A stretch of 64,000 nucleotides of DNA from assembly GCA_029254375.1 (NCBI GenBank), contig JAQWXR010000001.1:1-64000 (forward strand), written 5' to 3'. Position 1 is the stretch's first letter, and every line of letters starts with the position of its first letter. The translations under genes were made by a program, and so were the position numbers. Below the pieces are notes generated by a model. That model saw only the letters and a list, made by a program, of their open reading frames with translations. It had not been told where the DNA came from and searched no databases. Positions 36,199 through 45,693 of the stretch are shown here, in pieces. Origin of the DNA: Schleiferiaceae bacterium (lineage in GTDB: Bacteria > Bacteroidota > Bacteroidia > Flavobacteriales > Schleiferiaceae).

Positions 36199-38463
36199 AT
36201 GGCATTTGATATTGAAATGATTCGTGGCTTTTATGAGCGCTTCCCAGGACGCGTAGCAGCTGCACGAACCGTCGTTGGTCACCCGTTGACCCTCTCTGAA
36301 AAAATCCTTTACGCCCACCTATGGCAGGGGGATGCAACCGAGGCACATCAACGTGGAGCCTCTTATGTGGACTTCGCACCAGACCGTGTTGCGATGCAAG
36401 ATGCCACGGCACAAATGGCGCTTCTTCAGTTCATGCAGGCAGGCCGCAAGCAAGCGGCTGTCCCCTCTACGGTACATTGTGATCACTTGATCCAGGCGCG
36501 CGTGGGCTCATCAGCGGACCTCCAGGAGGCAGTCAACAAGAGCAATGAGGTATTTAACTTTTTAGCCTCTGTTTCTAACAAATACGGCATTGGTTTTTGG
36601 AAGCCAGGAGCGGGAATCATTCATCAGGTGGTGTTGGAGAACTACGCTTTCCCAGGAGGCATGATGATCGGAACGGACTCGCATACCGTGAACGCTGGCG
36701 GCCTTGGCATGGTGGCCATTGGAGTTGGCGGTGCAGACGCAGTGGATGTCATGGCCGGTATGGCGTGGGAGTTGAAATTCCCCAAACTCATAGGAATCAA
36801 ATTGACTGGAGAACTCAACGGATGGGCTTCTGCCAAAGACGTGATTCTTAAAGTGGCTGGAATTCTTACCGTCAAGGGGGGCACTGGCTGTATTGTCGAA
36901 TATTTTGGAGAAGGCGCAAAGTCACTTTCTTGTACCGGAAAAGGCACGATTTGTAATATGGGTGCCGAAATTGGCGCTACGACGTCCACGTTTGCGTATG
37001 ATGCTTCCATGGAGCGCTACTTGCGCGCCACAGACCGCAGCGATGTAGCGGATTTGGCCAATACCGTAGCGGGCGAACTCACCGCAGACGCGGAAGTTTA
37101 TGCCCATCCTGAGAAGTACTTTGATCAAGTTATCGAGATTGACTTGTCTACGCTAGAACCCCATGTCAATGGACCGTTCACGCCTGATTTGGCAACGCCC
37201 ATCTCAAAGTTGGCCGAAGTCGCTAGAGCGAATCAATGGCCTCTAGATATTCAAGTGGGTCTAATTGGTTCGTGTACAAACTCTTCCTATGAAGATCTAA
37301 CACGAGCCGCATCCGTGGCCAAGCAGGCCGCGGCCAAAAACTTAGCAGTGCAGTCTGATTATAGTGTAACACCAGGCTCCGAGCAAGTCCGTTTTACCGC
37401 GGAGCGCGATGGATTACTCGGGGAATTTGAAGCTATTGGAGGAAAGGTCTTCGCGAATGCCTGTGGTCCCTGCATCGGTCAATGGGCCCGTGAAGGGGCT
37501 GACCAAGGCGAGAAGAATACCATTGTCCATTCCTTCAACCGAAACTTCGCGAAGCGTGCCGATGGCAATCCCAACACGCACGCATTCGTGGCTTCCCCTG
37601 AAATTGTGACCGCCTTGGCGATTGCCGGACGGTTGGATTTTAACCCGCTGACGGATCGCTTGATCAATAAGTCAGGCGAAGCGGTCCGCCTGGATCCACC
37701 GGTGGGTGAAGAGCTTCCATCACGCGGATATGCGGTAGAAGATGCGGGCTACCAAGCCCCAGCAGCTGATGGCTCTGGGGTGCTTGTCGCGGTGAATCCG
37801 GAAAGCCAACGTCTCCAGTTGCTGGATTCATTTGCAGCCTGGGATGGCCAGAATATCTCTGGCGCCAAATTGCTCATCAAGGCCCAAGGTAAGTGCACAA
37901 CGGACCACATTTCTATGGCTGGTCCGTGGTTGCGCTACCGTGGCCACTTGGACAACATAGCAAATAACACGCTAACCGGTGCGGTGAATTCGTTCAATGG
38001 CGCAACGAACTCGGTACTCAACCAACTCAATGGAGAGTACGGTGAAGTTCCGGCGGTGCAACGCGCCTACAGAGCTGCAGGGATCCCCACGTTAGTTGTC
38101 GGTGACCAGAATTATGGAGAAGGTTCTTCGCGTGAGCATGCGGCCATGCAGCCTCGGCACTTGGGTGTTCGCGCGGTCTTGGTGAAGAGCTTTGCGCGGA
38201 TTCATGAAACCAACCTTAAGAAGCAAGGGATGTTGGCCTTGACCTTTGTCAATGATGCGGACTACGATTGCATTCAAGAGCAAGATGCCATTGACTTCGT
38301 GGACTTGACGTCGTTTGCACCAGGTAAGCCTTTGACCCTCGTCTTCCATCACCCTGATGGCAGTCAAAACCAAGTCATAGCGAATCACACCTACAATGAA
38401 CAGCAAATTGAGTGGTTCAAGGCGGGCAGCGCGCTCAACTTAATCAAGCAAGGCAAAGCCTAA
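36199..38463 (+). CDS. acn: aconitate hydratase (mitochondrial-type)
   Basis: The protein has 754 residues. It interconverts citrate and isocitrate through a [4Fe-4S] cluster; the ligand cysteines are Cys359 ([10 protein letters not shown]), Cys422 and Cys425 (ACGPCIGQW), spaced as in mitochondrial aconitase. The swivel domain has [13 protein letters not shown] with the substrate-binding Ser/Arg. Monocistronic between its own promoter and a strong terminator. Confidence 0.97.
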   Translation: MAFDIEMIRGFYERFPGRVAAARTVVGHPLTLSEKILYAHLWQGDATEAHQRGASYVDFAPDRVAMQDATAQMALLQFMQAGRKQAAVPSTVHCDHLIQARVGSSADLQEAVNKSNEVFNFLASVSNKYGIGFWKPGAGIIHQVVLENYAFPGGMMIGTDSHTVNAGGLGMVAIGVGGADAVDVMAGMAWELKFPKLIGIKLTGELNGWASAKDVILKVAGILTVKGGTGCIVEYFGEGAKSLSCTGKGTICNMGAEIGATTSTFAYDASMERYLRATDRSDVADLANTVAGELTADAEVYAHPEKYFDQVIEIDLSTLEPHVNGPFTPDLATPISKLAEVARANQWPLDIQVGLIGSCTNSSYEDLTRAASVAKQAAAKNLAVQSDYSVTPGSEQVRFTAERDGLLGEFEAIGGKVFANACGPCIGQWAREGADQGEKNTIVHSFNRNFAKRADGNPNTHAFVASPEIVTALAIAGRLDFNPLTDRLINKSGEAVRLDPPVGEELPSRGYAVEDAGYQAPAADGSGVLVAVNPESQRLQLLDSFAAWDGQNISGAKLLIKAQGKCTTDHISMAGPWLRYRGHLDNIANNTLTGAVNSFNGATNSVLNQLNGEYGEVPAVQRAYRAAGIPTLVVGDQNYGEGSSREHAAMQPRHLGVRAVLVKSFARIHETNLKKQGMLALTFVNDADYDCIQEQDAIDFVDLTSFAPGKPLTLVFHHPDGSQNQVIANHTYNEQQIEWFKAGSALNLIKQGKA

Positions 38464-38490
38464 GTTGATCGGGCGTTTATAAGTATTTTG

Positions 38491-38520
38491 AGCCGCAGCT
38501 TTTCCAGCTGCGGCTTTTTT
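38491..38520 (+). terminator. intrinsic terminator after acn
   Basis: A 10-bp stem AGCCGCAGCT / AGCTGCGGCT with a 5-nt loop is followed by T. The -7 box of the next gene begins 2 nt after the T tract. Confidence 0.9.
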
Positions 38521-38521
38521 A

Positions 38522-38529
38522 TACCTTCC
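38522..38529 (+). promoter_or_regulatory. weak -7 box for the UMF1-type MFS gene
   Basis: TACCTTCC ends exactly 4 nt before the ATG at 38534 and starts immediately after the acn terminator. Two mismatches to consensus, but position and spacing repeat those at 21512-21524. Confidence 0.35.
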
Positions 38530-38533
38530 GACT

Positions 38534-39817
38534 ATGGTGTACTCGAAACGCACTCAGTGGGGCTGGGCTATGTACGATTGGGCAAACTCGTCCTACAGCT
38601 TGGTCATAGGCACAGCTATTTTTCCAATCTACTACACTGCGGTCATGGAAGGCGCCAGCAAAGAGGGATTCTCTTTTTTTGGAGGGAATATTAGTACTAC
38701 GGCGGCCTACACGTTTGCGGTCGCGGCTTCCTTCCTAACGGTGAGTTTGATCACCCCCTATCTCAGTGCATTAGCCGAAATAGGAGGGTCCAAAAAGCAG
38801 TTCATGCGTGGGTTTATCTACGCGGGTTCGGCGGCATGTATGGGGATGTATTTCTTTACGGAAGAAGCCCTTTGGTGGGGCTTACTCTCCCCGTACCTCG
38901 CTTCTTTGTGTTTCAGTGGAAGTTTAGTCTTTTACAACTCATACCTCCCGGAAATAGCCCCGGCGGAGGCCCAGGATGCGCTATCCGCTCGCGGATTTGC
39001 CCTCGGATACCTGGGTTCAAGTATGGTGCTCATTGCGGCGCTCGCATGCATTCAGAACCCTGATTGGTTTAATCAGGAGGGGGTGGGGTGGATTACCCGA
39101 ATGAGCTTTGTAACAGTCGGACTATGGTGGCTTGGCTGGGGGGAATACTCCTTGAGCCGATTGCCCAAGGGACATAAAATGGCCGATCAGGTTCGCGAAA
39201 AAGGCTGGATTCGTAGAGCCTACCAGAGGGTTTTTGCCGTCCTCCAAGAATTTCGAGCCATGCAAGGGGTTGAGCGCTTTCTTCTAGGGTTCTTTTTTGC
39301 CTCGGCAGGAGTACAAACAATAATCCTCATTGCCTCTTTGTTTGGCACTAAGGTTCTTGGTCTAGAAACCTCTGCACTGATCACCACAATCTTGTTGATC
39401 CAGTTCGTAGGTATCCTGGGTTCATGGCTCTTTAGTAAGTTGAGTTCGTGGTGGGGAAATTTACGGGCGTTGATTTTGGCTGGTTTCCTATGGGTGTGTA
39501 TTTGTGCTCTGGCCTATGTGGTAGATACGGAAACGCAATTTTATCTCCTTGGGTCGGCCGTAGGCCTGGTCTTGGGCGGAATTCAATCCCTTGCACGCTC
39601 TACCTTCTCTAAGCTTTTGCCATCAGAAGGGGAGCATGTGACGTTTTTCAGCTTCTTTGATATTGCCGAAAAACTGGCCACAGTGCTGGGTATGGTGGCT
39701 GTTGGATGGATGGAGACGGTGACAGGGGATTTGCGTCTTTCCGCCTTGCTATTGTCGTTCTTCTTCCTTCTCGCCGTGATTTCATGGATGGGGGTTAAAA
39801 CGGCACAGAAGTTGTGA
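38534..39817 (+). CDS. MFS transporter of the UMF1/Atg22-like family
   Basis: The protein has 427 residues with about 12 membrane helices. The N-terminal signature WAMYDWANSSYSLVIGTAIF and the segment GGIQSLARSTFSKLLP identify the UMF1 family, related to the yeast vacuolar effluxer Atg22. Bacterial substrates are largely unknown; amino-acid efflux is a family-level guess. Eleven bp precede the haem-motif lipoprotein gene, so read-through is likely. Confidence 0.85.
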   Translation: MVYSKRTQWGWAMYDWANSSYSLVIGTAIFPIYYTAVMEGASKEGFSFFGGNISTTAAYTFAVAASFLTVSLITPYLSALAEIGGSKKQFMRGFIYAGSAACMGMYFFTEEALWWGLLSPYLASLCFSGSLVFYNSYLPEIAPAEAQDALSARGFALGYLGSSMVLIAALACIQNPDWFNQEGVGWITRMSFVTVGLWWLGWGEYSLSRLPKGHKMADQVREKGWIRRAYQRVFAVLQEFRAMQGVERFLLGFFFASAGVQTIILIASLFGTKVLGLETSALITTILLIQFVGILGSWLFSKLSSWWGNLRALILAGFLWVCICALAYVVDTETQFYLLGSAVGLVLGGIQSLARSTFSKLLPSEGEHVTFFSFFDIAEKLATVLGMVAVGWMETVTGDLRLSALLLSFFFLLAVISWMGVKTAQKL

Positions 39818-39827
39818 ACTCTTCAGC

Positions 39828-40184
39828 ATGAAAGCGATTGTATATTCTGCGTTGATGGCTTTCGTTGGATTGAGCGCGTGCTATTATGACCATGCGGATG
39901 AAGTCTATGGGAATACCCCGTGTGACGTCAGCTCCGTAACATGGACCAATGACATCGAGCCCCTGATTCAAAGCCAATGCCTCTCTTGCCATCAGGGCGT
40001 ATCAGCCTCTGGAGGGCTGGATCTATCTACCTATGCGAATGTGAAGCTCAATCTTAGCACCATGGTGGGTCGAATGAATAAGCCAGCCGGCGATCCGATG
40101 TTAATGCCCCAAAGTGGGCCTCTTGCCAATTGTAATTTAATACAAATGGATACCTGGGTGGCCCAAGGTGCTCCTGAAAACTAA
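39828..40184 (+). CDS. small lipoprotein with a single c-type haem motif
   Basis: The protein has 118 residues. Lipoprotein signal (lipobox near GLSAC) and one CxxCH haem-attachment motif in SQCLSCHQG (about residue 45-50), with a Met-rich C-terminal part (MLMPQSGPL) that could supply the axial ligand. The fold resembles planctomycete-type/cytochrome-c-like lipoproteins. Followed 11 bp later by YceI and then DUF5777, an arrangement suggesting a periplasmic redox function. Confidence 0.78.
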   Translation: MKAIVYSALMAFVGLSACYYDHADEVYGNTPCDVSSVTWTNDIEPLIQSQCLSCHQGVSASGGLDLSTYANVKLNLSTMVGRMNKPAGDPMLMPQSGPLANCNLIQMDTWVAQGAPEN

Positions 40185-40195
40185 AACCTAAAAAT

Positions 40196-40741
40196 ATGAA
40201 TAAGACCTTTTTCTTGACACTAGCTATGTTGGCTGTTCTTGCTGCTTCGGCACAAAAGTTAGTCAGCCGTGAGACCTATGTCCACTTCTTCTCTGAAACC
40301 CCAATTGAAAACATTGAGGCCCAATTGAATGATGCGGTAGGCCTGTTGAATACGGAGACCAGTGAATTTGTATTTCAGGTTAATATTCAGTCTTTCACCT
40401 TTAAGAAGTCTCTGATGCAGGAGCATTTTAATGAGAATTACATGGAGTCGAGCAAGTATCCCAAAGCGGTTTTTAAGGGCAATGTCGTTGGCGATGTCAC
40501 CTATGCGAAGGCCGGCAACTATGTGGTTTCTCTAAATGGTGAAATGACCATTCATGGAAAACAAAACAAAGTGAATATACCCGCAACAATTCAGGTCAGC
40601 AAGGATGGTCTTGTTGTTTTGGAATCCATGTTTATTGTCAAGCCAACCGACTATGATGTCGAGATTCCTTCTATGGTAATCACCAAAATCGCCAAGGAGT
40701 TGGAAGTGAAAGTGAAGTCAACCCTTCGCGCCCTTCGTTAA
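40196..40741 (+). CDS. YceI-family periplasmic protein
   Basis: The protein has 181 residues. Signal peptide ending LAASAQ, then a lipocalin-like barrel with YceI features (VHFFSETPIENIEAQLNDA, then YPKAVFKGNVVGDV). YceI relatives bind polyisoprenoids, quinones or amides. The middle gene of the haem lipoprotein-YceI-DUF5777 set; its TAA overlaps the next ATG by one base. A second, lipid-anchored YceI protein lies at 57432. Confidence 0.86.
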   Translation: MNKTFFLTLAMLAVLAASAQKLVSRETYVHFFSETPIENIEAQLNDAVGLLNTETSEFVFQVNIQSFTFKKSLMQEHFNENYMESSKYPKAVFKGNVVGDVTYAKAGNYVVSLNGEMTIHGKQNKVNIPATIQVSKDGLVVLESMFIVKPTDYDVEIPSMVITKIAKELEVKVKSTLRALR

Positions 40742-41622
40742 TGCGTTATGCGCTTTTTTTCATACTGATTCTACTGAGTGGGTCGATCAAGGCACAAGAT
40801 GACTTGTTGGCCGAACTTGAAGTGCTGGCTCCTGCGCCGAGTAAGTCATTTAGTTACGCTACGTTCAAAGGCACTCGAGTAATCAATCAGCAGTCCATTG
40901 AGCTCCCGGGGAAGGGGGTGGGTCAGTTTGTCGTTGGCCACCGATTTGGGGCCTTGAATGATCGTCCACTCTACAATCTATTTGGCTTGGATGTAGCCCA
41001 AATTCGTTTTGAATATAGCTATTCTCCCCATGCATGGTTGAACGTGGGCGCCGGCCGTTCTTCGGGTTCCAAGACCTACGACGCCTTTACCAAGATGCGT
41101 TTTGTGCGTCAATCGTCTGGTTCGGGTTGGAATTCTCCGGTAAGTATGGCCTATTACAGCAGTGCGACGGTCATAACAACGCCATTTTCTGATGGATTTG
41201 ACCACTATTTTACAGACCGCTTGGCCTATACGCATCAAATTTTAATTGCGCGGAAATTCAATGATGCGCTCTCTTTGCAGCTCGCACCCACGTTAGTGCA
41301 TTTTAACTTGGTTCCAAGCACTCAGGACGCCAATGATCAATGGGGCATATCCATGGCTGGCCGCTACAAATTGACTCAGCGGATGGCGCTTACGGCCGAG
41401 TACATGCTAAGAGTGAATTCCTTGGACGGCTATCATAACTCTGGCAGTGTGGGTATTGATATTGAAACGGGAGGACATGTATTTCAATTCCACTTGACGA
41501 ATTCTCGCTCTATGGCCGATCCGCAATGGATGATGCAGACGCCAGGGCAGTGGAACAAGGGCGATATATTTTTAGGTTTTAACATAAGCCGAGTGTTTAC
41601 TCACGCTTCTCCAAACTACTGA
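40741..41622 (+). CDS. DUF5777-family beta-barrel-like protein
   Basis: The protein has 293 residues. Signal peptide FILILLSGSIKAQ; the motif ATFKGTRVINQQSIELPGKG and the HRFGAL segment match DUF5777, a Bacteroidota family of outer-membrane barrel-like proteins seen beside YceI and cytochrome-like genes. C-terminal aromatic strands fit a barrel. Function unknown. Confidence 0.78.
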   Translation: MRYALFFILILLSGSIKAQDDLLAELEVLAPAPSKSFSYATFKGTRVINQQSIELPGKGVGQFVVGHRFGALNDRPLYNLFGLDVAQIRFEYSYSPHAWLNVGAGRSSGSKTYDAFTKMRFVRQSSGSGWNSPVSMAYYSSATVITTPFSDGFDHYFTDRLAYTHQILIARKFNDALSLQLAPTLVHFNLVPSTQDANDQWGISMAGRYKLTQRMALTAEYMLRVNSLDGYHNSGSVGIDIETGGHVFQFHLTNSRSMADPQWMMQTPGQWNKGDIFLGFNISRVFTHASPNY

Positions 41623-41667
41623 GGTGCAAATTGTTAGCCACAGTAGGCGCAGAATCCAACAACAAGG

Positions 41668-42867
41668 ATGACGCATAACTTTGATTTTATCGCCGTTGGT
41701 GGAGGTATTGTTGGCGCGGCTACCGCCTACCAATATGCCCAGCGCTATCCAGGCGCCCGCATCGCTATCCTGGAAAAAGAAAAACGGCCCGCGGCCCATC
41801 AAACTGGAAGAAACTCGGGTGTCATCCATTCAGGTCTGTACTATTCTCCCGGTTCGCTCAAAGCGCAAACGTGCTTGAAAGGCTACACCCAGTTACTCGA
41901 TTTTTGTGAAGCCCATCATGTTCACTACGAGGTCTGTGGGAAAATAGTAGTCGCTACGAATAATGAAGAATCAAATCGCCTCGAAATCCTCCAAGAAAGA
42001 GGGCGGAAAAACGGCTTAGCTGGGCTAGAATTTCTAGACTCGAGACAAACCCGAGAGGTCGAGCCTCACATTCAGGCTTTACGGGCATTGTGGGTGCCTC
42101 AGACGGGCATTGTGGACTACCCGGGGATGGCGGAGGCGCTCATCCGACGTGCACTAGAATCTAAAGGTTCCTTGCATCTTGAGACGCAGGTGAGCTCCTT
42201 GGAGCGCAAAGGAGATTTGACCACGCTCAAAAGCCATAACGGTGACCTTTTCGAGGCGCCTTTGGTCGTGGTTTGTGCGGGCCTTCAGAGTGATCGAATG
42301 GCACAAATGGACGGATTAAAAAGTACGGTTCGCATTGTTCCTTTCCGCGGGGATTATTATGATTTAACCCCGGCCGCGGCCCATAAAGTTCGGAATCTCG
42401 TCTATCCCGTGGCGGATCCAAATTTCCCATTCTTGGGGGTGCATTTTACCCGAATGGTCGATGGAGGCGTGGAGTGCGGACCAAATGCCGTGTTTTCATT
42501 TGCCAGAGAGGGATACCACAAAACGGCATTTGACCTCAGAGATTCGGCCTCAGCACTCAGTTTTGGTGGGACGTGGAGGTTGTTTTCACAGCACTGGCGT
42601 TATGGCTTGGGAGAATATGAACGTGCCTTCTCTAAAGCCAAATTCCTTCAGGCCCTTCAAAAAATGATGCCCGGTTTGACTATGGCAGATATCGTACCCG
42701 GAAGGGCTGGAATTCGCGCACAAGCCTTAACTCCTCAAGGGAAACTCGTCGATGATTTTGTCATTGAAAATGGAGCGGCCGCCGTGCATGTATTGAATGC
42801 GCCCTCGCCAGCGGCGACGGCGTCCCTAGCGATTGGAGAAGAGATTCTGCATCGGCTAGGCGCCTAA
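41668..42867 (+). CDS. lhgO: L-2-hydroxyglutarate oxidase/dehydrogenase
   Basis: The protein has 399 residues. N-terminal FAD-binding VGGGIVGAATAYQ, then GRNSGVIHSGLYYSPGSLKA, the LhgO/L2HGDH signature, and GRAGIRAQALTPQGKLVDDF near the end. It reoxidises L-2-hydroxyglutarate, a by-product of malate dehydrogenase acting on 2-oxoglutarate, passing electrons to the quinone pool or O2. Convergent 4-bp overlap with the AspA/AstE-like gene. Confidence 0.92.
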   Translation: MTHNFDFIAVGGGIVGAATAYQYAQRYPGARIAILEKEKRPAAHQTGRNSGVIHSGLYYSPGSLKAQTCLKGYTQLLDFCEAHHVHYEVCGKIVVATNNEESNRLEILQERGRKNGLAGLEFLDSRQTREVEPHIQALRALWVPQTGIVDYPGMAEALIRRALESKGSLHLETQVSSLERKGDLTTLKSHNGDLFEAPLVVVCAGLQSDRMAQMDGLKSTVRIVPFRGDYYDLTPAAAHKVRNLVYPVADPNFPFLGVHFTRMVDGGVECGPNAVFSFAREGYHKTAFDLRDSASALSFGGTWRLFSQHWRYGLGEYERAFSKAKFLQALQKMMPGLTMADIVPGRAGIRAQALTPQGKLVDDFVIENGAAAVHVLNAPSPAATASLAIGEEILHRLGA

Positions 42868-43874
42868 TTCATAGGCGATCCTGGCCAATCTGTTTCATTT
42901 CCGATATGAAACAAAGCGTCACCGCGGTGCACGAGCGGGATGTTATTATGCCCGATTATGAAGCCATCCATTGGGCTGAATACTTTGACGGTGTATGAAT
43001 CGTAGGGGTTTCGAATTCGACCGATCAGCTCACCTTCACGAACGGCATGGCCACTCTGTCGCTCAAACGAAAATAGTCCAGAGGCTTCAGCACGGACCCA
43101 GGCATTTCCCGCGATATGTCTTGGGGCTTTCTGGCTTCCTCGTTCGCGTTCTTTAATTCCATGTGTTTTTGGAGCCTTGGGCAACATACCTATACTGTGT
43201 AATAAGCGCTTCGTGCCTCGGATAGCTTCCTTCACGGCTTTTTCTTCGAGTCGCAAAGACTCACCGCCTTCATAGACAATGATGGGCACCCCCATTTCAT
43301 GACCACAAGCGCGCAGAGAACCGCTGATGAGGCTAGAGCTCATGCTGATAGGCGCTTGAAAGGCCTGCGCCATCTGAATGGCTTGAGCATCTTCCGGGGC
43401 GTAGCGAATTTGTGGGTAATTCGTTCGGCTCGCTCCGCCCGTATGAAAATCAATGCCCATATCCACCACAGGTAAAATCTTGGTAGATAGGGTGTGGGCT
43501 ACTTGGGATGCCAAAGACCCTTGGGCAGATCCTGGGAAGCTTCGGTTAACATCTTTTCCGTCAGGGACTTCCCTGCTAAAAAACAAAAAGCCATAGACGT
43601 TAATAATCGGGAGTGCCACGACGGTTCCGCAGCGGATTTCTTCCAGAACCCCTTGAGAGATCATTCGTCGGACTACCTCAATCCCATTGACTTCATCCCC
43701 GTGCAATCCACCGCTCAACAGAATGGTTGGCCCGGGGTTTACGCTTCGGAAAACGTGAACAGGCATATGAATTAACGTCCCCGAGAGCAGGCGAGCGACT
43801 TGTATTTCAACGGTTTTATTGCTTCCTGGTGGAATGACTATGTCATCGATAACCAAGGCGTCGTCACTAGTCAT
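42864..43874 (-). CDS. succinylglutamate desuccinylase/aspartoacylase-family protein
   Basis: The protein has 336 residues. Zinc site as in the M14-related AspA/AstE family: GGLHGDEVNGIEV with His and Glu ligands (about 58-61) and a later His in GIDFHTGG (about 144). The C-terminal domain (about 250-330) is beta-rich. These enzymes release an acyl group from N-acyl amino acids; no other arginine-succinyltransferase genes are present, so the true substrate is open. The gene abuts purB, whose stop is one base upstream. Confidence 0.85.
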   Translation of the reverse strand: MTSDDALVIDDIVIPPGSNKTVEIQVARLLSGTLIHMPVHVFRSVNPGPTILLSGGLHGDEVNGIEVVRRMISQGVLEEIRCGTVVALPIINVYGFLFFSREVPDGKDVNRSFPGSAQGSLASQVAHTLSTKILPVVDMGIDFHTGGASRTNYPQIRYAPEDAQAIQMAQAFQAPISMSSSLISGSLRACGHEMGVPIIVYEGGESLRLEEKAVKEAIRGTKRLLHSIGMLPKAPKTHGIKERERGSQKAPRHIAGNAWVRAEASGLFSFERQSGHAVREGELIGRIRNPYDSYTVKVFSPMDGFIIGHNNIPLVHRGDALFHIGNETDWPGSPMN

Positions 43875-45215
43875 CTAGCGTCCGGTATAGGTTTGTGGTC
43901 GGAGGTTGCGGAGCTCTTCTTTACACTCTTCTGATACTTCCAAGCTCTCGATGAATGCGGAAATGGTTCCTTGGCTAATCCCCTCGTTGGTGCGGGTCAA
44001 GGCCTTGAGTGCTTCATAGGGCTGGGGATAGGCTTCGCGACGCAAAATGGTTTGAATTCCCTCCGCTACCACGGCCCAATTGGCTTCCAAGTCTGCATCG
44101 ATCGCGTATTCATTCACGATTAGCTTAGAAAGGCCTTTTTGAAGGTTCTGCATGGCGAGGAGGCTGTGTCCAAAAGGCACACCCACATTGCGCAAAACGG
44201 TACTGTCTGTGAGATCTCGCTGAAGACGTGAAATGGGTAATTTGGCGGACAAATGTTCTAGGAGTGCATTGGCCATCCCTAAATTCCCTTCTGCGTTTTC
44301 AAAATCTATAGGATTCACCTTGTGCGGCATCGCAGAGGATCCGACTTCGCCGGCAACAATGCGTTGCTTGAAGTACTCCATGCTGATGTATTGCCATACG
44401 TCTTTAGCGAAATCAATTAAGATGGTATGAATCCGCTTCATTCCATCGAGGTAGGCGGCCAGGTAATCGTAATGTTCGATTTGCGTGGTTGGGAAGGAGC
44501 GCTTCAAGCCCAAGGTATTCTGGCAAAATCCCGCAGCAAACTGATGCCAATCCGTCTCAGGAAAAGCGGCGTAGTGCGCATTGAATCCACCGGTGGCGCC
44601 GCCAAATTTGGCGGCAAAAGGGATGCTAGCCAGGAGTTCACGCTGATGCTCAATGCGAACAATGAAGACCTGCCATTCCTTTCCCAGCAGTGTTGGGGAG
44701 GCCGGTTGGCCATGGGTTCGGGCCAGCATAGGTAAATTTTTCCATGCCTCTGATTGACCATGGAGTTGATCCAAGAGGTCCTGTAATGCAGGAATAAAGA
44801 TCTCTTCATGGTACTCCTTGATTGATAATGGAATAGCCGTATTGTTGACATCCTGTGAAGTCAAACCAAAATGGATGTATTCAGATTGGGATGCGAGTCC
44901 TAGATCGGCCATTTTGGCTTTCAAGAAGTACTCGACCGCCTTCACATCGTGGTTGGTAGTCTTCTCAATCTGCTTGATCTCCAAAGCGTCGGCTTCGGTA
45001 AAGTGCGTGTAAATCTGTCGTAACGCCGCTTTTTCACTGGCCTGAATGTCCGAAAGGGCGGGCAGAGGCAATTCAGCCAGGGCGATGAGGTATTCTACCT
45101 CGACGCGCACTCGGTATGTGATCAGTCCATACTCAGAAAAATATGGCGAGAGAGCCCTAGTGGTCCGAGCGTAGCGGCCATCCAAGGGCGATAAAGCGTG
45201 TAAGGCGAATTCCAT
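43875..45215 (-). CDS. purB: adenylosuccinate lyase
   Basis: The protein has 446 residues. The fumarase-superfamily signature GSSAMPHKVNPIDFENAEG is intact, with HFGLTSQDVNNTA and ARTHGQPA earlier. PurB makes AMP from adenylosuccinate and AICAR from SAICAR. It has the E. coli-like (longer) PurB length. Its own -7 box lies in the tail of the upstream HsdR_N-like gene. Confidence 0.95.
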   Translation of the reverse strand: MEFALHALSPLDGRYARTTRALSPYFSEYGLITYRVRVEVEYLIALAELPLPALSDIQASEKAALRQIYTHFTEADALEIKQIEKTTNHDVKAVEYFLKAKMADLGLASQSEYIHFGLTSQDVNNTAIPLSIKEYHEEIFIPALQDLLDQLHGQSEAWKNLPMLARTHGQPASPTLLGKEWQVFIVRIEHQRELLASIPFAAKFGGATGGFNAHYAAFPETDWHQFAAGFCQNTLGLKRSFPTTQIEHYDYLAAYLDGMKRIHTILIDFAKDVWQYISMEYFKQRIVAGEVGSSAMPHKVNPIDFENAEGNLGMANALLEHLSAKLPISRLQRDLTDSTVLRNVGVPFGHSLLAMQNLQKGLSKLIVNEYAIDADLEANWAVVAEGIQTILRREAYPQPYEALKALTRTNEGISQGTISAFIESLEVSEECKEELRNLRPQTYTGR

Positions 45216-45223
45216 TCTTAATA

Positions 45224-45661
45224 CTAAAGCTCAAAGGTACCAAAAGCCGGTAGCATGGGCACAGATTTCGGGCCGTCCGCTTTAAATATCTGCCAATCCC
45301 TACCATTCGTAAGGGCGCCCCATGGAGCTTGGGTGGATAAATTGTAGCGCATCCATTGATCTGCCACGAGCTCATTCAGAGGAATCTCTTCCGCTTTGCA
45401 CTCGACGAGCATCCACAATTGCCCTTTGTGAAATACCGCAATGTCGAATCGACGGAGCATTCCATTCACTTGGATACCGCGTTCTACGGAAATGGATTCT
45501 TTCGGGTAGCCTGCGTCGATAACTAAGCGTCTAAGGGCATCTTGCCTCACCCATTCCTCCGGTGTGGCCTTCACATGCTTTCGCCGGAAGGCATCCCAGA
45601 GGGTTTTCCCAAAAGGATCCAAATCGTGCATACTAGAATGAAGCCAAGGACGCGGTCGCAT
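45224..45661 (-). CDS. stand-alone HsdR_N-like nuclease-fold protein
   Basis: The protein has 145 residues. It resembles the type I restriction enzyme R-protein N-terminal domain (HSDR_N_2) without helicase or other subunits. A PD-(D/E)xK-like core is visible: RFDIAVFHKGQLWMLVECKAE, with Asp, Glu and Lys in order. Such single-domain proteins are widespread in Bacteroidota and are not part of a restriction system. Function unknown. Confidence 0.78.
   Translation of the reverse strand: MRPRPWLHSSMHDLDPFGKTLWDAFRRKHVKATPEEWVRQDALRRLVIDAGYPKESISVERGIQVNGMLRRFDIAVFHKGQLWMLVECKAEEIPLNELVADQWMRYNLSTQAPWGALTNGRDWQIFKADGPKSVPMLPAFGTFEL
45232..45239 (-). promoter_or_regulatory. -7 promoter box for purB
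   Basis: TACCTTTG on the reverse strand, an exact match, ends 16 nt before the purB ATG and lies inside the last codons of the HsdR_N-like gene. Confidence 0.6.
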
Positions 45662-45665
45662 GGTG

Positions 45666-45683
45666 CAAGGTTATGTACTTTTG
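45666..45683. promoter_or_regulatory. overlapping divergent promoters (HsdR_N-like / plsC)
   Basis: TAACCTTG on the reverse strand (45666-45673) ends 4 nt before the ATG at 45661, and TACTTTTG on the forward strand (45676-45683) ends 10 nt before the plsC ATG. Only 2 bp separate the boxes, so the two polymerase footprints must exclude each other. Confidence 0.5.
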
Positions 45684-45693
45684 TGGGAATCTA

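Noticed and set aside
45224-45661. Type I restriction-modification system
   Set aside because: Only a single HsdR_N-like domain is present; no helicase part, HsdM or HsdS nearby.
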